Below, piece after piece: positions 13,801 to 25,044 of a DNA stretch of 64,000 bases. The position numbers were made by a program, and so were the translations under genes. The stretch comes from Acanthaster planci (lineage: Eukaryota > Echinodermata > Asteroidea > Valvatida > Acanthasteridae): NCBI RefSeq assembly GCF_001949145.1, contig NW_019091365.1, forward strand, positions 710,005-774,004. Direction: 5' to 3'. The stretch's first letter is position 1, and every line of letters begins with the position of its first letter. The notes under the pieces were generated by a model. It was given only the letters and a program-made list of their open reading frames with translations. It was not told where the DNA came from and did not search any database.

Positions 13801-16800
13801 GGAGATGAAGCTGTGCTTGAACAGTCCAGGCTGAATGGGCTTGAGGGTTCACTTGGGGAACTGGTGGACATGGGTGATGCGACGGCACACGAGCTGGACT
13901 CTGGGCTGCCAACTGCCTCAGTCTCGCAACTCTGAGAGATTTGACTGGCCATCAGGAGGGCCAAGCTGTCACTTACCTTGTCGTTTGACAAGAACGGGTT
14001 AAATTCTTGACATTGAGCCAAGTTTGCAGTTTCGGACTTCACTGAGGATAGGTCTGAAGTTGCCTCGTTCATTGTAAGATCTGGATATTTCATAAAATTC
14101 AGATATAAAGGCAGATACTATCAGGTTGTGTCCTTCAACTACCAAAACACTTCTCCTCAGGCTACCTTCAAGGGTGGGAACACCACATAAACACAAATGC
14201 AAGGGTTGTTGGTTTTCATTTATTTGCACTTCATTTTTAAGAAAGCAACTGCAACTAAACGACAGCTGCCTTGTACATCTCAACTTCCAATGAGGCCAAG
14301 AACCCAACACCATTACATTTGCATAGTTACTCAACACTCAATAACACAAAATTAAATTACTTAGTTCAGACTTGTGTAAGTTTTATTAGCAAATCAACAT
14401 CTGACACATCACTTCTCGGATACATTAACATGCAAGTAACATACGTGTAGTTATTACTGTGCTAAAGAAATAAGAATTCAATTGAACAAATTTAGTACAC
14501 TTACGTAAAAAAATCACTATGGCTTTACTTCAGTAATTGGTTCAAGCAAAAAAAGCGGCAGTTGTTGGTAGGCCTGGCAACTTTGTTAACAAAACCTGAG
14601 GTTGCTTTTGTTCACACATTCTTTGAAAAACAGCTTGGGGCTGAAAAGTAAGCAGCTTCAGAAGGCAATCATGCACCTCATGCATTAGAATTGTCATCAA
14701 AGAACAGACAGTACAGCTACACCTTTTTTCTCAAAGAGCTACGTGAATCCTGACTTTTCCAGCCAGACTTTCAAGGTTTCAAAAACTAAACTGTTACAAT
14801 CACAAGTTTGGACTTTTTAATACAAAGTTAAACTACAGAATCCAAAAGAGCAACTAATCATAAAATACTTTCTATATACATCAAATTGTTAACACATTCC
14901 ACAAGTGTAACAGCTCAGAATTTCAAGTGAAAATGGACCACTCTTACCAGTCTTTATGGATGGGCAGTTATTGCCAGAGATCGAGTGCTGACCATTTCCT
15001 AACGTAAACGTGAACCCTGCAACAAAACAGAAGACAATATATAACATGAAAACGTGCTTCCCAAGTTTATCTCAATAGTTTCCTGCTAAAGTTGATGACA
15101 TTTCAGGGCATTTTACTCCTTTCAGGTGGCTGACATGTCAACTACACGGACAAATCAGAGGAGTCCCCAGAAGGCCTGTGGAATTCTTTCCATTTTTCTG
15201 ATAGTGATTTTCTGGATAGTGATATTGAAATAGGCACAATTATGGATTTTCATTTAGTTAGGCGTAACTCCCAGGAGAAAAAAAACGAAGTGGCTATCGT
15301 TACTATTATTACGGTACTGAACTACACAAGTGCGATGACGAAGCTGATCATCACAATGGATAATATATATTTCAAAATTAACTGAATCCCTGAATGCTTG
15401 TGGCTGAGCAATCAAGGTGGAAGGTTTGGAACCACTGGTGTGTGAGTTCGAATCCGTGCTTGGACTTTTTTTTGGCCTAAATTTCATGTTTTATAGCATA
15501 ATTGTTTTTTTTTATGCTGGTTCCTAATTGTATAGGCCATGGCAGAAATCCTTTTTCCTTTTCTCATCGGAAGCTTTAGAGGATTTTTTTTTAAAGGGAA
15601 ATCTGCACTTTAAGTGGCGCGCTTGCGCAGTTGCACAGCCGTACCGATAGAAAATGGGAGATGCGTTACAGCTGCTGTATCAACAGCCACTGCGAAAAAA
15701 AAAAGGCCCGAGCAAATTCTGTTATCATATTTGTCTTATGTTTGACGTTCCATGCACTTTCATTGAGAAAGTCCATTCTATTTCTATTCGTAGCGCGCGT
15801 TCTATGCTCACAATTTTACATCAAATCATTTCCCCTATAACTGTCAATCATTTCGTTTCTGCTGTAGTCTGTACGTTCACAAAGACATTGAGCAATGTCT
15901 GGAATGCGACCGCGGGGTCCCAGAAAGACCCCGACTGTTGATTGGTTAGTGCCTCGTTACATCTCATTAGCATAGTGGCCGTCCACCAGGCCACGCCCAC
16001 ATTGCGTTTTTCGGCGCCATTACTGTGTCGACAGCACAACCAGCCACAAAGATGATGAAACACGCTTACAATTTACTTCAGTGTCCAAAGCTATTGAAAT
16101 TTTTCACTACCTTCTGATTTTGCAAGACACTGCTTTCTGTGAGCAATGAAAAACTAATCACTCTAACTTACGGTCCAAAATTCACTCCAACAGGGAGGGA
16201 AATAAAGGCAAACTAGCAGTGGCATGCCGGCATGACTGGAATTTGGGAGAATTCAAGAAAACAATTTCAACACGCACCTTTAGAGCAGTTATTGAGAGAA
16301 TTTAGGTCTTCTACTCGTAACACGTCCAGCCCTAAGGACTCCAAAGAAAGTATCGGCATGGTATAGGCGCCGCTTCAACCTTGGTTGGTAGAATTTTATG
16401 TAAACTTTCGAAAATCTGTCGCTCGAGGACGCAGAGACTTCCAGGTACGTCTGTTCCCTTCGCCGCGACAACAAGAAATGAACACGTGAAGGGTCGCTTC
16501 TTATTGGCTTGTATCATGGGTGTGCAAGGAAGGCGTATGTCTTACGTCATTTTCCTGAAAGCCCATTGGAGAGTTCAGTGATATTTTTATCTTCATTTGC
16601 ATTGACGTTATCTTCAGTGACCACGTGATCTTTGACGTAAATGGCATCGAGCAACAGGAGCGTGAGTTTTATATAGTAACTGACGTAATGCATCAATTTT
16701 CGACTACAATTTTCAATTTTTTTTCACCTTATTTCTAATTACTATAATCCTCTGTCTGTCGTGCCTTTTGTCACCAATGTAACTGTTTTGTCTAGTAAAA

Positions 16801-16968
16801 CACAGAAAAAATAAAACAAAAAATCACTTAAAATACTTAATTTTGCAAGTCATTAATCTCACATCTCAACAAACTATCTCAACTTACTGAGAGAACATAT
16901 GGTGTTCCATGTCTGCCACTCAATGTGACGGTTATCAATTCCAGATTTTTTCTTTTTCTCCTCATTAG
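7898..16968 (-). CDS. NFAT5: NFAT5/TonEBP-like transcription factor (5' exon missing)
   Basis: Eleven exons join in frame on the minus strand: 16968-16888, 15016-14948, 14080-13498, 13312-13117, 12993-12794, 12679-12507, 12389-12196, 12093-11955, 8852-8796, 8540-8334 and 8172-7898 (TGA). They give 723 residues. The Rel homology region has the DNA-contacting loop [15 protein letters not shown], then [20 protein letters not shown] and [15 protein letters not shown]-like [18 protein letters not shown], followed by an IPT/TIG dimerisation domain ending near residue 544. The loop is the NFAT5 type, not the calcineurin-dependent NFATc type. NFAT5 works as a dimer and drives osmotic-stress and immune genes. 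The acidic Ser-rich N-terminus has SP sites, and I see no PxIxIT calcineurin motif. The C-terminal tail is only about 180 residues, against more than 900 in human NFAT5. Exon 16968-16888 rests only on splice sites and phase, and the initiator exon was not found. Confidence 0.92.
8853..11954 (-). other. Large NFAT intron after the Rel domain
   Basis: This 3.1-kb stretch separates the last Rel-domain exon (phase 1) from the 57-nt exon at 8852-8796. The two flanking exons join in frame directly. I see no further exon, RNA gene or clear repeat inside; it is AT-rich unique-looking sequence. Confidence 0.6.
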
Positions 16969-17030
16969 CTGAAAATATCATGATTATAAATACACTTTAT
17001 CGGTTCATCAAAATTGATCAAGATAACCAA

Positions 17031-17338
17031 TTGGGTGCGTTCGATTAGCTTACACGTGTAAGTAGTCAAACTTACTCAAGAGCGTTCGTTTAGCTATCAC
17101 GTGATCTGTGTGCCTGCCCTGGTGTCAGCCACCACTACCCCCGCTGGCGAGCAGGTCTCTGGAGGCTGCCCGAGTGTGATAACGTCACGGATGAACTGTT
17201 CGAGCATGGACATGATGGAACGTGGCTGGGACTTGACCTTTTTCCCAGAATGCCTTGGCTAATACACTTCAGCGTTCAATTTGGCTTCCCTTGCCTGTAA
17301 CACTGGTGTATTCAGGGAAGGTAATCGAACACACCCAA
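17031..17338. mobile_element. MITE, about 308 bp
   Basis: The ends are inverted: TTGGGTGCGTTCGATTAGC on the left and TTGGGTGTGTTCGATTACC (reverse complement) on the right. The interior has no transposase. A 40-codon frame inside on the minus strand is part of the repeat, not a gene. I could not define a clean target duplication, so the superfamily is left open. It lies just upstream of the most 5' NFAT exon found. Confidence 0.7.
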
Positions 17339-17339
17339 T

Positions 17340-18167
17340 GATTTGAAATATATCCCCAAAAGACACCTGATCAGTGAGATTTAGCGAGACGATAAATTAC
17401 CGTGATTGTACCAATGCCTCTGTTTTTGTGATCTAAGCCGACACCTTGACTTGGGCCAAAGCATTGCCATTGGCTAACCGAAGACTTCAAATAACGCTTC
17501 TTTAACAGAAATTGCTAACCTCGCGGTCGGAGGTCTTGCACAAAGTAGCCAATCACAGTGCAAAGCCATCAGCATTCCCCAGCTCCCTGTTTGGGCGCTG
17601 GGCGACTAGCAAACATTTGTAGATTTAGATGTTCGGGAGTAATGGCGATTTCCGGAAGTTTCGTTCTCAAAGCGCGTAACAGAAGATAACATATTTTGAA
17701 TGTGGAATCGTCCCAAAAGCTGTTTTTTCCGTGTTTTTTTTTTAAATATATGAATTTTTAAAACAAAATGAAAAATGAGGCGGGCGGGGACGATCACCAA
17801 CTATTTTTTTTGGGGGGGGTGGCCCAATACCTAGTGCACTAACGCTACTTTAACTCAACATAGCTTTTATCAAACCATAGCGTTTTGAGGTTTTGAGCGA
17901 GCGATACAGCTTCATCGCATATGCAAGACAGAATGGAGCGCATCCGAGACAAAAACTGTATGCCGTCAAAATTTCGTTAATTTTGCAAGTTTTTCCACGG
18001 CAGAAACTTTCAACTGCCAACCTATCCTTCAACGCCCAGCATGGCACCGGCTGGGTGTGTGGAAAATTATGTGCATGTGTCAAAATTGAAGTATTGAGGA
18101 CTGTATGACGCAAGGGAAGAGGTTCAAAGAGGGACCAGACTAACCGCAGGAAAGAAAGGATGCCGTA
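17340..18167. other. Gene-free stretch upstream of the known NFAT exons
   Basis: No coding exon is supported here. It holds homopolymer runs near 17735 and 17800 and short chance frames. It could hide the NFAT first exon or promoter, but I cannot point to one. Confidence 0.4.
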
Positions 18168-18423
18168 GGGTGCAGACCACTAATTCAAGTGAGAATTTTG
18201 GACCAGCTCATTAGCATTAAAAGTGCTCCCACCAGCAGTACCTTTTGAAAAAGGAGATTGTTTGGCCCCCGAAATGGTGAGATTGTGTAAATCGTTGCCA
18301 GGATCAACTCCCTGGGTCTTTGAGCTCTCATATGAGGGCATAAGGGCTAAAAACTACGGTTGAAAAATGGTGCCCGAGAAAGTTGAAGGTTGCCACTTGA
18401 AAAATGGCTGCAATCCGACTTCG
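18168..18423 (+). repeat. Left arm of an inverted repeat pair, cut by the gap
   Basis: The sequence from GGGTGCAGACCACTAATTCA to the gap matches, in reverse complement, 22995-23260. Shared words include CAGCTCATTAGCATTAAAAG, AGGATCAACTCCCTGGGTCT and GCTAAAAACTACGGTTGAAA. It ends at the run of Ns, so its true length is unknown. Confidence 0.85.
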
Positions 18424-18544
18424 NNNNNNNNNNNNNNNNNNNNNNNNNNNNNNNNNNNNNNNNNNNNNNNNNNNNNNNNNNNNNNNNNNNNNNNNNNNNN
18501 NNNNNNNNNNNNNNNNNNNNNNNNNNNNNNNNNNNNNNNNNNNN
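18424..18544. other. Assembly gap (121 N)
   Basis: A run of 121 N. It truncates the left arm of the inverted repeat, which is a likely reason for the assembly failure. Confidence 0.99.
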
Positions 18545-20985
18545 CATGTCCGGTTGTGTGCGCGTGCGTGGGCAGTGTTTTGACCCATTTTACACAAGTG
18601 CGTCGTATACGCGTTGTTGCGAGTCCTAAGGGACTTTCCCTGTTTCAACCGTGAACAGGGACTACGTCATAATTCGCGGGTGAAAGTAATAAGCGCAATG
18701 CTGTCATAAGGTTTCCGGCAGTAAAAATGCCATGTAAATAATGCCTGAATTGCTTTATAGGTATTATCCATGTGTGTGCATTTTGATCGTATTGCTCATG
18801 TATACGTACACTGAAAGTGGAAGTAACAAACAGCTCAGGGTCTGCTATAAACTGATTAGTAAAGTGCTGCATGTACTGTATATAATTTATGGCAGTACAT
18901 GTAGGGCCTACATGTACATGCACACACACTCATTGGTAATCGAATGCAATCAGTACTAGGCCTACTTGCATAACACGATGAAGTGAAAAATCGTCCATAC
19001 AAGCGCCTACGGTGTCGAACCTCTTTGAACACTTAGAAATTGAATTGCAGTAAATAAATGAATAACTATTTAGGATTATATCAAGTCATTTATGTACTTG
19101 TACTTTCTTGAATGGACTCGACAAATATATCCGGCACTCTAACGCTAAACATAGCAAAACAGTGAAATATCAAAGACGAGCAAGGGAATTTTTGTTGGAA
19201 ACAGTAATTTCTAATGTGGGCACGCAGAATCAGAAAATCCCTCTTTCGGTAAACAGATTAATGAATATAATAAGGGCGCACTGGTCTTGGCGCATGGGAA
19301 TAACTGCACTTTGCAAGTGTCTTGGCAAGCAAATTGATCTGTTCTTCCGACTAGTGAGAGAATGCAATGGAGATTAAAATGAACTCATTATTCAACACTA
19401 ATGCCTACACTGTAAAAAACGCCAGGCAATTTTTTGGGCCCAAGGAAAATTGCTTAATTATTGGGCAAAATGATCAAAACGCTGGGTTAAAACGTAGTAC
19501 CATAGGGTTATATATAGCTCTACGGGTAGTACAAATAACATTTTCCAAACAAATGTTAGGTAAAATGAGACAAGTTTGTTCATAAGAGAGACAATCAACG
19601 CGGTTGGGTAATCCGTCTGCGGGCCAACTGTTAGGCGGTTTACCTGACCCAATATATGTTGGGTAAAATATTGCACATCGTTTTTATTGTGTAGGATAAA
19701 TTTCAACCAAGGAAGGGTGCCCCCAACTGCCCCCAAGAGCCAACTTCCCAAATTTTAGGAAGTTGTTTTCATCCTTCCTTGGGGTATAAAAAGTTTAACC
19801 CGGCCTGCAGGAGGGCAGGTAGTTTTGCGGTGACAGAAACGGGCAGCGGCGCCGGAATATAACGTTACCCATCCTGAAACTGCAGTTTCAAATATTAAGA
19901 CACTGTACATAGGCGTACATGTACATTGTAATGAATACTTCTAGTTATATTCAACGTATGGATTTTGATGCACAAAAATGCTACTAGTTGTAAGAATAAA
20001 CAACTTTCTACAAACGTTGGCCACACATAAAAATGGCAGTCTTTGTATGTCAACAAATAACACACAATGTGTATTGTTCTACTTACAATAATGACCTTTA
20101 ACTTTAATTTTGATTCAAATCAACACGAGTCCACAAGCCAATGCAAAAATGTCTGCAGTTGTATGCCGAGTCCTTCTGAAGATACTGTGGGAAACTGCGT
20201 GGACGGGAGACAGGAGGAAGGGACGGACGGACGGACCGTCAGACACATGAAAATATTAACGCAGTATGCCCCGTCCGCTTCACCGGCGGGGCACAATAAT
20301 CACAGTGGATTCAGCTCTTAAGCGCAACGTTACGCATAGTAGGCCCTTTATACCATTTTTTGTAGTTATACAACAATACCGTCACGGTCGACTGTCTGTT
20401 GTGAGCTTACAAAAGGGTCGGCATTCGTTCATTGGCTCTTTTCTGAGCGGTAGGAAATTTCCATGGAATGTTTTTTTGAAAATCCACGGACGCTTTCCGT
20501 TTTCCTGCTTGCATCGAATCTCCACCTTATTTACTTTGTCAAAAATACATTTACATATATATTGAGTTTTACCGAATCGAATCTCCACTGTGGTCAAAAG
20601 TACAACAGGAATCACGAGCAGGGCGGATGATAGAAAAAATGTTCAACGAATGAGTAATGCCATTATACCAGAAAGGGGCCGGTATTCCCTTTTATTTCAA
20701 TTATATTAGAAAATGTAAACAAACTGCATCATCATCCAGGTATGTTGGCCCAGTTCCCGGAATACTTCCTTGTCTGTATAAATAGACCCTTTCATTGTTT
20801 ACAAACATTCAGATCTTTTCTCATGTTTACAAATTTTGAGCGCGGCAATGTGTTGCCAAAATTCCTCTTAATAGTAAAAAAATTGACGTCATTGAGGTCG
20901 ATGAATATATTTTTTCTTTTGCTTGCCGCTGAAACTGAGTTGAATAGGAGAGGGAGGGTGAAATAAAAACGGGACTTTTTCAGGG
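18545..20985. other. Gene-free, repeat-like region
   Basis: No exon is supported on either strand. Around 19410-19680 there are scattered TTGGGTAA/TTGGGCCC-type words after ACACTGTAAAAAACGCC, which look like a decayed interspersed repeat. A GC-rich spot with GGGACGGACGGACGGACCG lies at 20219-20237. I cannot say more. Confidence 0.4.
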
Positions 20986-20991
20986 GAGACC

Positions 20992-21900
20992 TACGGAAGC
21001 CCAATCGTGCCAGGTTTTTAAAGTACATTTTTTCTAATTGCAAAATAACGCAATAGTTTTGCAAAATAACGCAAAAAAAGGAACGCTCTGTGACAAAGAG
21101 TCATAAGTCTCAAGAGCTACGTTTTGAGTTTTCATTTGTATTGAAAACAGTAAATTTAGCTTTTTGTTTTGATGTATCACTCAGTTTGCTATCCTGGTGA
21201 AAGTGGATACTCCATGGTGAAAAATGCTATGGGTTCCTATTGATTTACGCCGTGAAAAATTATTCTAAAGGACTTTTGCTCCATAGTGGCTCTGCCGACT
21301 TGTAACTCATTTTCACAGAGTGGGTCACAAATACTCATACACGAAGAAAGCGCCCCTTGTTGTTAGCCGTCCAAAACTGAGAGCAGCAAGGCAACATCCG
21401 ACCTTGAAAAGATGAATCCTGCTAATAAGCACTTTTGATGCATCCATTGGTATGCATTTTGAAATCCAGACTCTTGTGTTTGCTCCAGTAAAAAAGGAGC
21501 AACATTGACTATGGACGACTTATGTCTTCTTCTTAATAGTCCATATTGCCACAAACGTCGCTTTAATGTTCTTAAACTTACAATAGCACTGTGATTCACA
21601 GCTAAAAACCGTAAAATGTCAGAACACCTTAAACTAAGACAAGTAAAAGTTTACGAGGGTTTTAAGCCTCATGTTCCTTAACATGGTTACCCAGCCTACA
21701 CAATCAACGAAACAATAGTAATCACGACAAGCTAATCGGCGTTATTTCGCAATAGTATTGCATTATTTTGCAATAGTATTGCGTTATTTCGCATTACTAT
21801 TGCGTTATTTTGCAAAACTATTGCGTTACTTTGCAAAAGTATTGCGTTACTTCGCAATAAAAAATGTACTTTGAAAGCCTGGCACGATTGGGCTTCCGTA
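20992..21900 (-). mobile_element. Non-autonomous IS3EU-like DNA transposon with transposase remnant
   Basis: The 909-bp element starts TACGGAAGCCCAATCGTGCC and ends with the inverted copy. It is flanked by a perfect 6-bp duplication GAGACC at 20986-20991 and 21901-21906. TAC termini with 6-bp duplications are, from memory, hallmarks of IS3EU transposons. Next to the ends are alternating repeats of TTGCGTTATTTTGCAA and TTGCGAAATAACGCAA type. On the minus strand 21599-21363 reads SLRTLKRRLWQYGLLRRRHK and then YQWMHQKCLLAG, a helix-turn-helix segment like that before the integrase-type core in such transposases. No DDE core remains, so this is an internally deleted, non-autonomous copy. The two exact target copies suggest a fairly recent insertion. 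Confidence 0.75.
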
Positions 21901-22043
21901 GAGACCGTATCGTGACCCGTAGGGGTGCACTGAACTAATTGAAGCCCCATCGAAGACAATGTAAAACCGACCACGTTTGCAGCCCCGGTGCGGCAACCGA
22001 AGTCCTCAGGCCTCTCAAACAAAGACGAAGTGTTCTGGGGGTC

Positions 22044-22345
22044 ATTCAGCTCTCAATTTATTTTCAATTTTTAGTAGGTTAACCAATGAAATTTCACCTC
22101 CCAAAAGTTAAGTGAACGTTCCCAAGTCTGTCAGGGGCCATTTTTCAAATGACATCCCTCCACCTTTTCAGGCTCTTGGGACAATTTTTCAGTAGCAGTT
22201 TTCTGTGCTTTGCCTTAGGGATGGGAGCCCTTGAATCTAGGGAGTTCATTCTGGGCCATTCTTTCACAATCCCACAATTTCTTGGGCCACACAATCTCCT
22301 CTTTTTCAAATAAACTGCAGGGGTACTTTTTAAGCGCCTCGGCCT
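22044..22345 (-). repeat. Third, diverged copy of the 18.2/23.0-kb repeat
   Basis: The segment runs in the same orientation as 22905-23260 and shares GGTTAAC..AATTTC, CCATTTTTCAAATGACA-like, TAGGGAGTTCATTCTGG-like and GGGCCACACAATCTCC words with it. It is more diverged than the other two copies. Confidence 0.65.
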
Positions 22346-22599
22346 ACCGAAGAATTTTCCTCGTGAATTAGGGATACATGTATATATATATGCACTCGTA
22401 CCTTAGCCAGCCCCATCGCGTTCGTACACTTTTGTCAAATCTTTTCCTTTGTGGGGGAAAAAGAAAGCCGTGTCTGAATTACTTTGCTGCGGCTTACGCA
22501 GCTTCGTCATACAATTTCAAGCCGCAGCCTAGCCATCGGCCGCTGGCATTTCAACTGCGCATGCGTAAAAGGATCAGCAGTCATCCATATCCATGTCAT

Positions 22600-22707
22600 T
22601 CGGGAAAATGGCGTGAATGGGGAAAAGGCTAAGCGGCTTAGTTTTTCGTCGCTTTTGAGTGGTTCTGCTTTGTTTTTGTCTATTTTGGCTGGCCCGCATT
22701 TAAAACG
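22600..22707 (+). other. Candidate non-coding first exon of the THAP gene
   Basis: A local CpG-rich stretch (22480-22690) includes AAAATGGCG, a YY1-like promoter motif, at 22608-22616. It is followed by a strong donor, ACG|GTAAGC, at 22708. The matching acceptor would be TTATTACTACAG just before base 23548, four bases before the THAP start codon. Transcript data would be needed. Confidence 0.35.
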
Positions 22708-22904
22708 GTAAGCCGTTAATTTTTGTGCAAGCCCTGAAGGGTATCATGCCACTTGAACATGACTGTTTTCTCTTCACAGACTCTTGACAAGTAGTGCATG
22801 TATATTTAGGGTCCGTCGTCCATTTGCACAGCGCGCGGTGGACAACGGAACTCACAGTTTTGGCATGTTGGGGATNCAAATGAAATTCTTGTCTGGTCAC
22901 TATT

Positions 22905-23260
22905 GTTTCAATTTCTTTTCAATTTTTGGGGGTTAACAAATTACAGTTTTAATTATTCCCACAAAACAAAATCACCCCCCAAAAGTGATTTTTTTCCGAA
23001 GTGTGATTGCAGCCATTTTCTCAAGTGGCAACCCTCAACTTTCTCGGGCACTTAGGACCATTTTTCAACCGTAGTTTTTAGCCATTCTGCTCTCATATGA
23101 AAGCTCAAAGACCCAGGGAGTTGATCCTGGCAAGAATTTTCACAATCTCACCATTTTGGGGGCCCAACAATCTCCTTTTCAAAAGATACTGCGGGTGGGG
23201 GCACTTTTAATGCTAATGAGCTGGCCAGAAATTCTCACTTGAATTAGTGGTCTGCACCCA
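22905..23260 (-). repeat. Right arm of the inverted repeat pair
   Basis: Reverse complement matches 18168-18423 with few differences, ending at GGTCTGCACCC. It extends further inward (22905-22995) than the left arm can be followed because of the gap. It lies in the putative intron of the THAP gene. Confidence 0.85.
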
Positions 23261-23551
23261 TAGGGCTCTGCTGGTTTGTTAGTCAGAGCATGGATGATTC
23301 CTCCATGGTCTGAGGAACTTGGACCCACATGGCCATACCATTTGAACGGTTTGCCAACTCGACCGTTGAGAAACTCGACGGGTAGGAAAACTCGATCATC
23401 TGTGCCTCATATTGATAGCCAACTTAACTGGAACAATTCGTTGATCGAGTTGACTCGACTCATAATGAGTGCACTTTACAGTCTCTTTACAGTCACAAAG
23501 TGACAATTTGAGTTTAATCCCCTTTTAACATTTTGTTATTACTACAGGAAC

Positions 23552-24157
23552 ATGCGTATTTGTGCAGTGTTTGGCTGTTCAAACAGCACCTACCATCTTC
23601 GGAAATGGATGAGCAACATTTGCAATCTACATAACTGCAACTACGGAACTTCAAGATGCATCTGCCCTGCTCCATTCAGATTGATCCCTTTCCCAACAGA
23701 AGCAAGAGATCCAGAAGCTCGTCTGCGTTGGATTAAACTTGTGAACAGGAAGAACCCTGACGGCAGTAGTTGGCAGCCTAACCCAAAAGGAAACAGCCGC
23801 ATCTGCTCCAAACATTTTCCCGACGGGCAACCGACTGCGCGTAATCCGGACCCCGTTTTGCAGATGGGCTACACTCCCTTATTGATCGCACAAGTAACAA
23901 CTGTAAAACGGCCTCTCCTGTACGTACAGGACAATCCAGTGTTGGCCAAAAGACCCCGAATGGCCGAAAATGACCGCCAGTCTGTGGCTACATCCTCAAG
24001 AGCCAACCATTGTGACCACAACTACACCTCCAAATGCATGTGTCAGGAAAACTGCGCTTGCATGGGCTGTTGTCTCAAACAGAAGGAAATCAACAAACTG
24101 ATGGAGAAGGTTGCCGTTCTTGAAAAGCAAGTAGCAACTCTGCAGTGTCAGCTGTAA
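23552..24157 (+). CDS. THAP-domain zinc-finger protein with C-terminal Cys cluster and coiled coil
   Basis: A 201-residue protein in one coding exon. The THAP C2CH module is visible: C4, C9, C85 and H88 (ICSKHF), with FPT at 47-49 and W60. THAP domains bind DNA in a sequence-specific way. It is unusual that about 30 residues, with Cys at 24, 29, 36 and 38, sit between the first Cys pair and the FP motif. Residues about 151-176 are Cys-rich (CMCQENCACMGCC), and the last 25 residues (KEINKLMEKVAVLEKQ) look like a coiled coil. The layout resembles the N-terminal part of THAP-containing transposases of animal DNA transposons, but no DDE domain follows. The start follows an acceptor-like TACTACAG, and AATAAA lies at 24389-24394. 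It is either a host gene derived from a transposon or a truncated transposon gene. Confidence 0.8.
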   Translation: MRICAVFGCSNSTYHLRKWMSNICNLHNCNYGTSRCICPAPFRLIPFPTEARDPEARLRWIKLVNRKNPDGSSWQPNPKGNSRICSKHFPDGQPTARNPDPVLQMGYTPLLIAQVTTVKRPLLYVQDNPVLAKRPRMAENDRQSVATSSRANHCDHNYTSKCMCQENCACMGCCLKQKEINKLMEKVAVLEKQVATLQCQL

Positions 24158-24388
24158 CCAATATGCTAGAAAGCATCTGTCCGACTGGCCCATGTAAAAA
24201 AAAATGTGAAACAGATGTACAAAAAGCAAGATGAGCTTAAAGATTGTGTCCTCGTTTTTAAGTCGTTGATTCTGACAGGACCCTCGAAATGGATGCTCCT
24301 TTCAGACAAATCGCACACCTGGATAAAAAACAAAATTCTATTTTGTGCCTTTTGGGATCACAAGAGCGTTGGATGATTGAATGTAAAT

Positions 24389-24394
24389 AATAAA
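24389..24394 (+). terminator. Poly(A) signal of the THAP gene
   Basis: AATAAA 232 nt after the stop codon, at a plausible distance. It overlaps a second AT-rich run. Confidence 0.5.
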
Positions 24395-25044
24395 AAAAGA
24401 TTCACATCTGAATCGAAGTCAGCTCTAGTTTTATCTTAGTGAGTTGGTTAAAAATTGGAGAAAGTGACGAGAGTAGTCTGATACCAAGCTGGGCTTCAAG
24501 TAGGCTACATGTGCTATATCTCCAGCAAAACCGAGACAATGTGTGGGGCTGGAAAAAAAGTGGAATAATTCTTACAGAAACAGCTGTAGGCTTTGTCTTC
24601 TTTGTAATCTCATAGGCAATTCTTCACCAAGCTTGTGCACTGAAGAATGTCCAGTGTCCCAGTTTTTATTCAGATTATTTGTGATTTCTGTGAAAGATTT
24701 TGGAGGCCAGAATGCAAGACCATTACTTTCTCGTGACAAGGTATCAGTTAAGACCTAGAAAATGGTTGTCACTTTATTTTATCAACTGCCATCTAAAGCA
24801 GCCACAGTGTCATTTTGAACCTGATCCCTTTATAAAAAACTTCCAATGCATTAACTTTCCATCCAAGAAACCACCCAAAACAAAGAATATCCATACTCAC
24901 ACTTACCCCCCCCAAATAAAACTGAACCGTAAGACAAAACAGGCAAGTCCACAACTTTGCAGAGACTCATAATGAAGTTGAATAGTTTATCCCATTTGAC
25001 CTTTGACCCGCACAACTCCATATCCAGATAGTGGACTGCTCACT

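Noticed and set aside
13552-13935. Open frame of 127 codons on the plus strand
   Set aside because: Antisense of the large Ser-rich NFAT exon 14080-13498.
15395-15470. tRNA-like stretch with GAGTTCGAATCC and a TGGCTGAG A-box-like word
   Set aside because: The T stem and acceptor do not pair, so it is not a working tRNA gene; at most a decayed tRNA-derived SINE.
17094-17216. Minus-strand 40-codon frame starting MSMLEQFIRDVITLG
   Set aside because: Lies wholly inside the 17031-17338 MITE and has no splice context.
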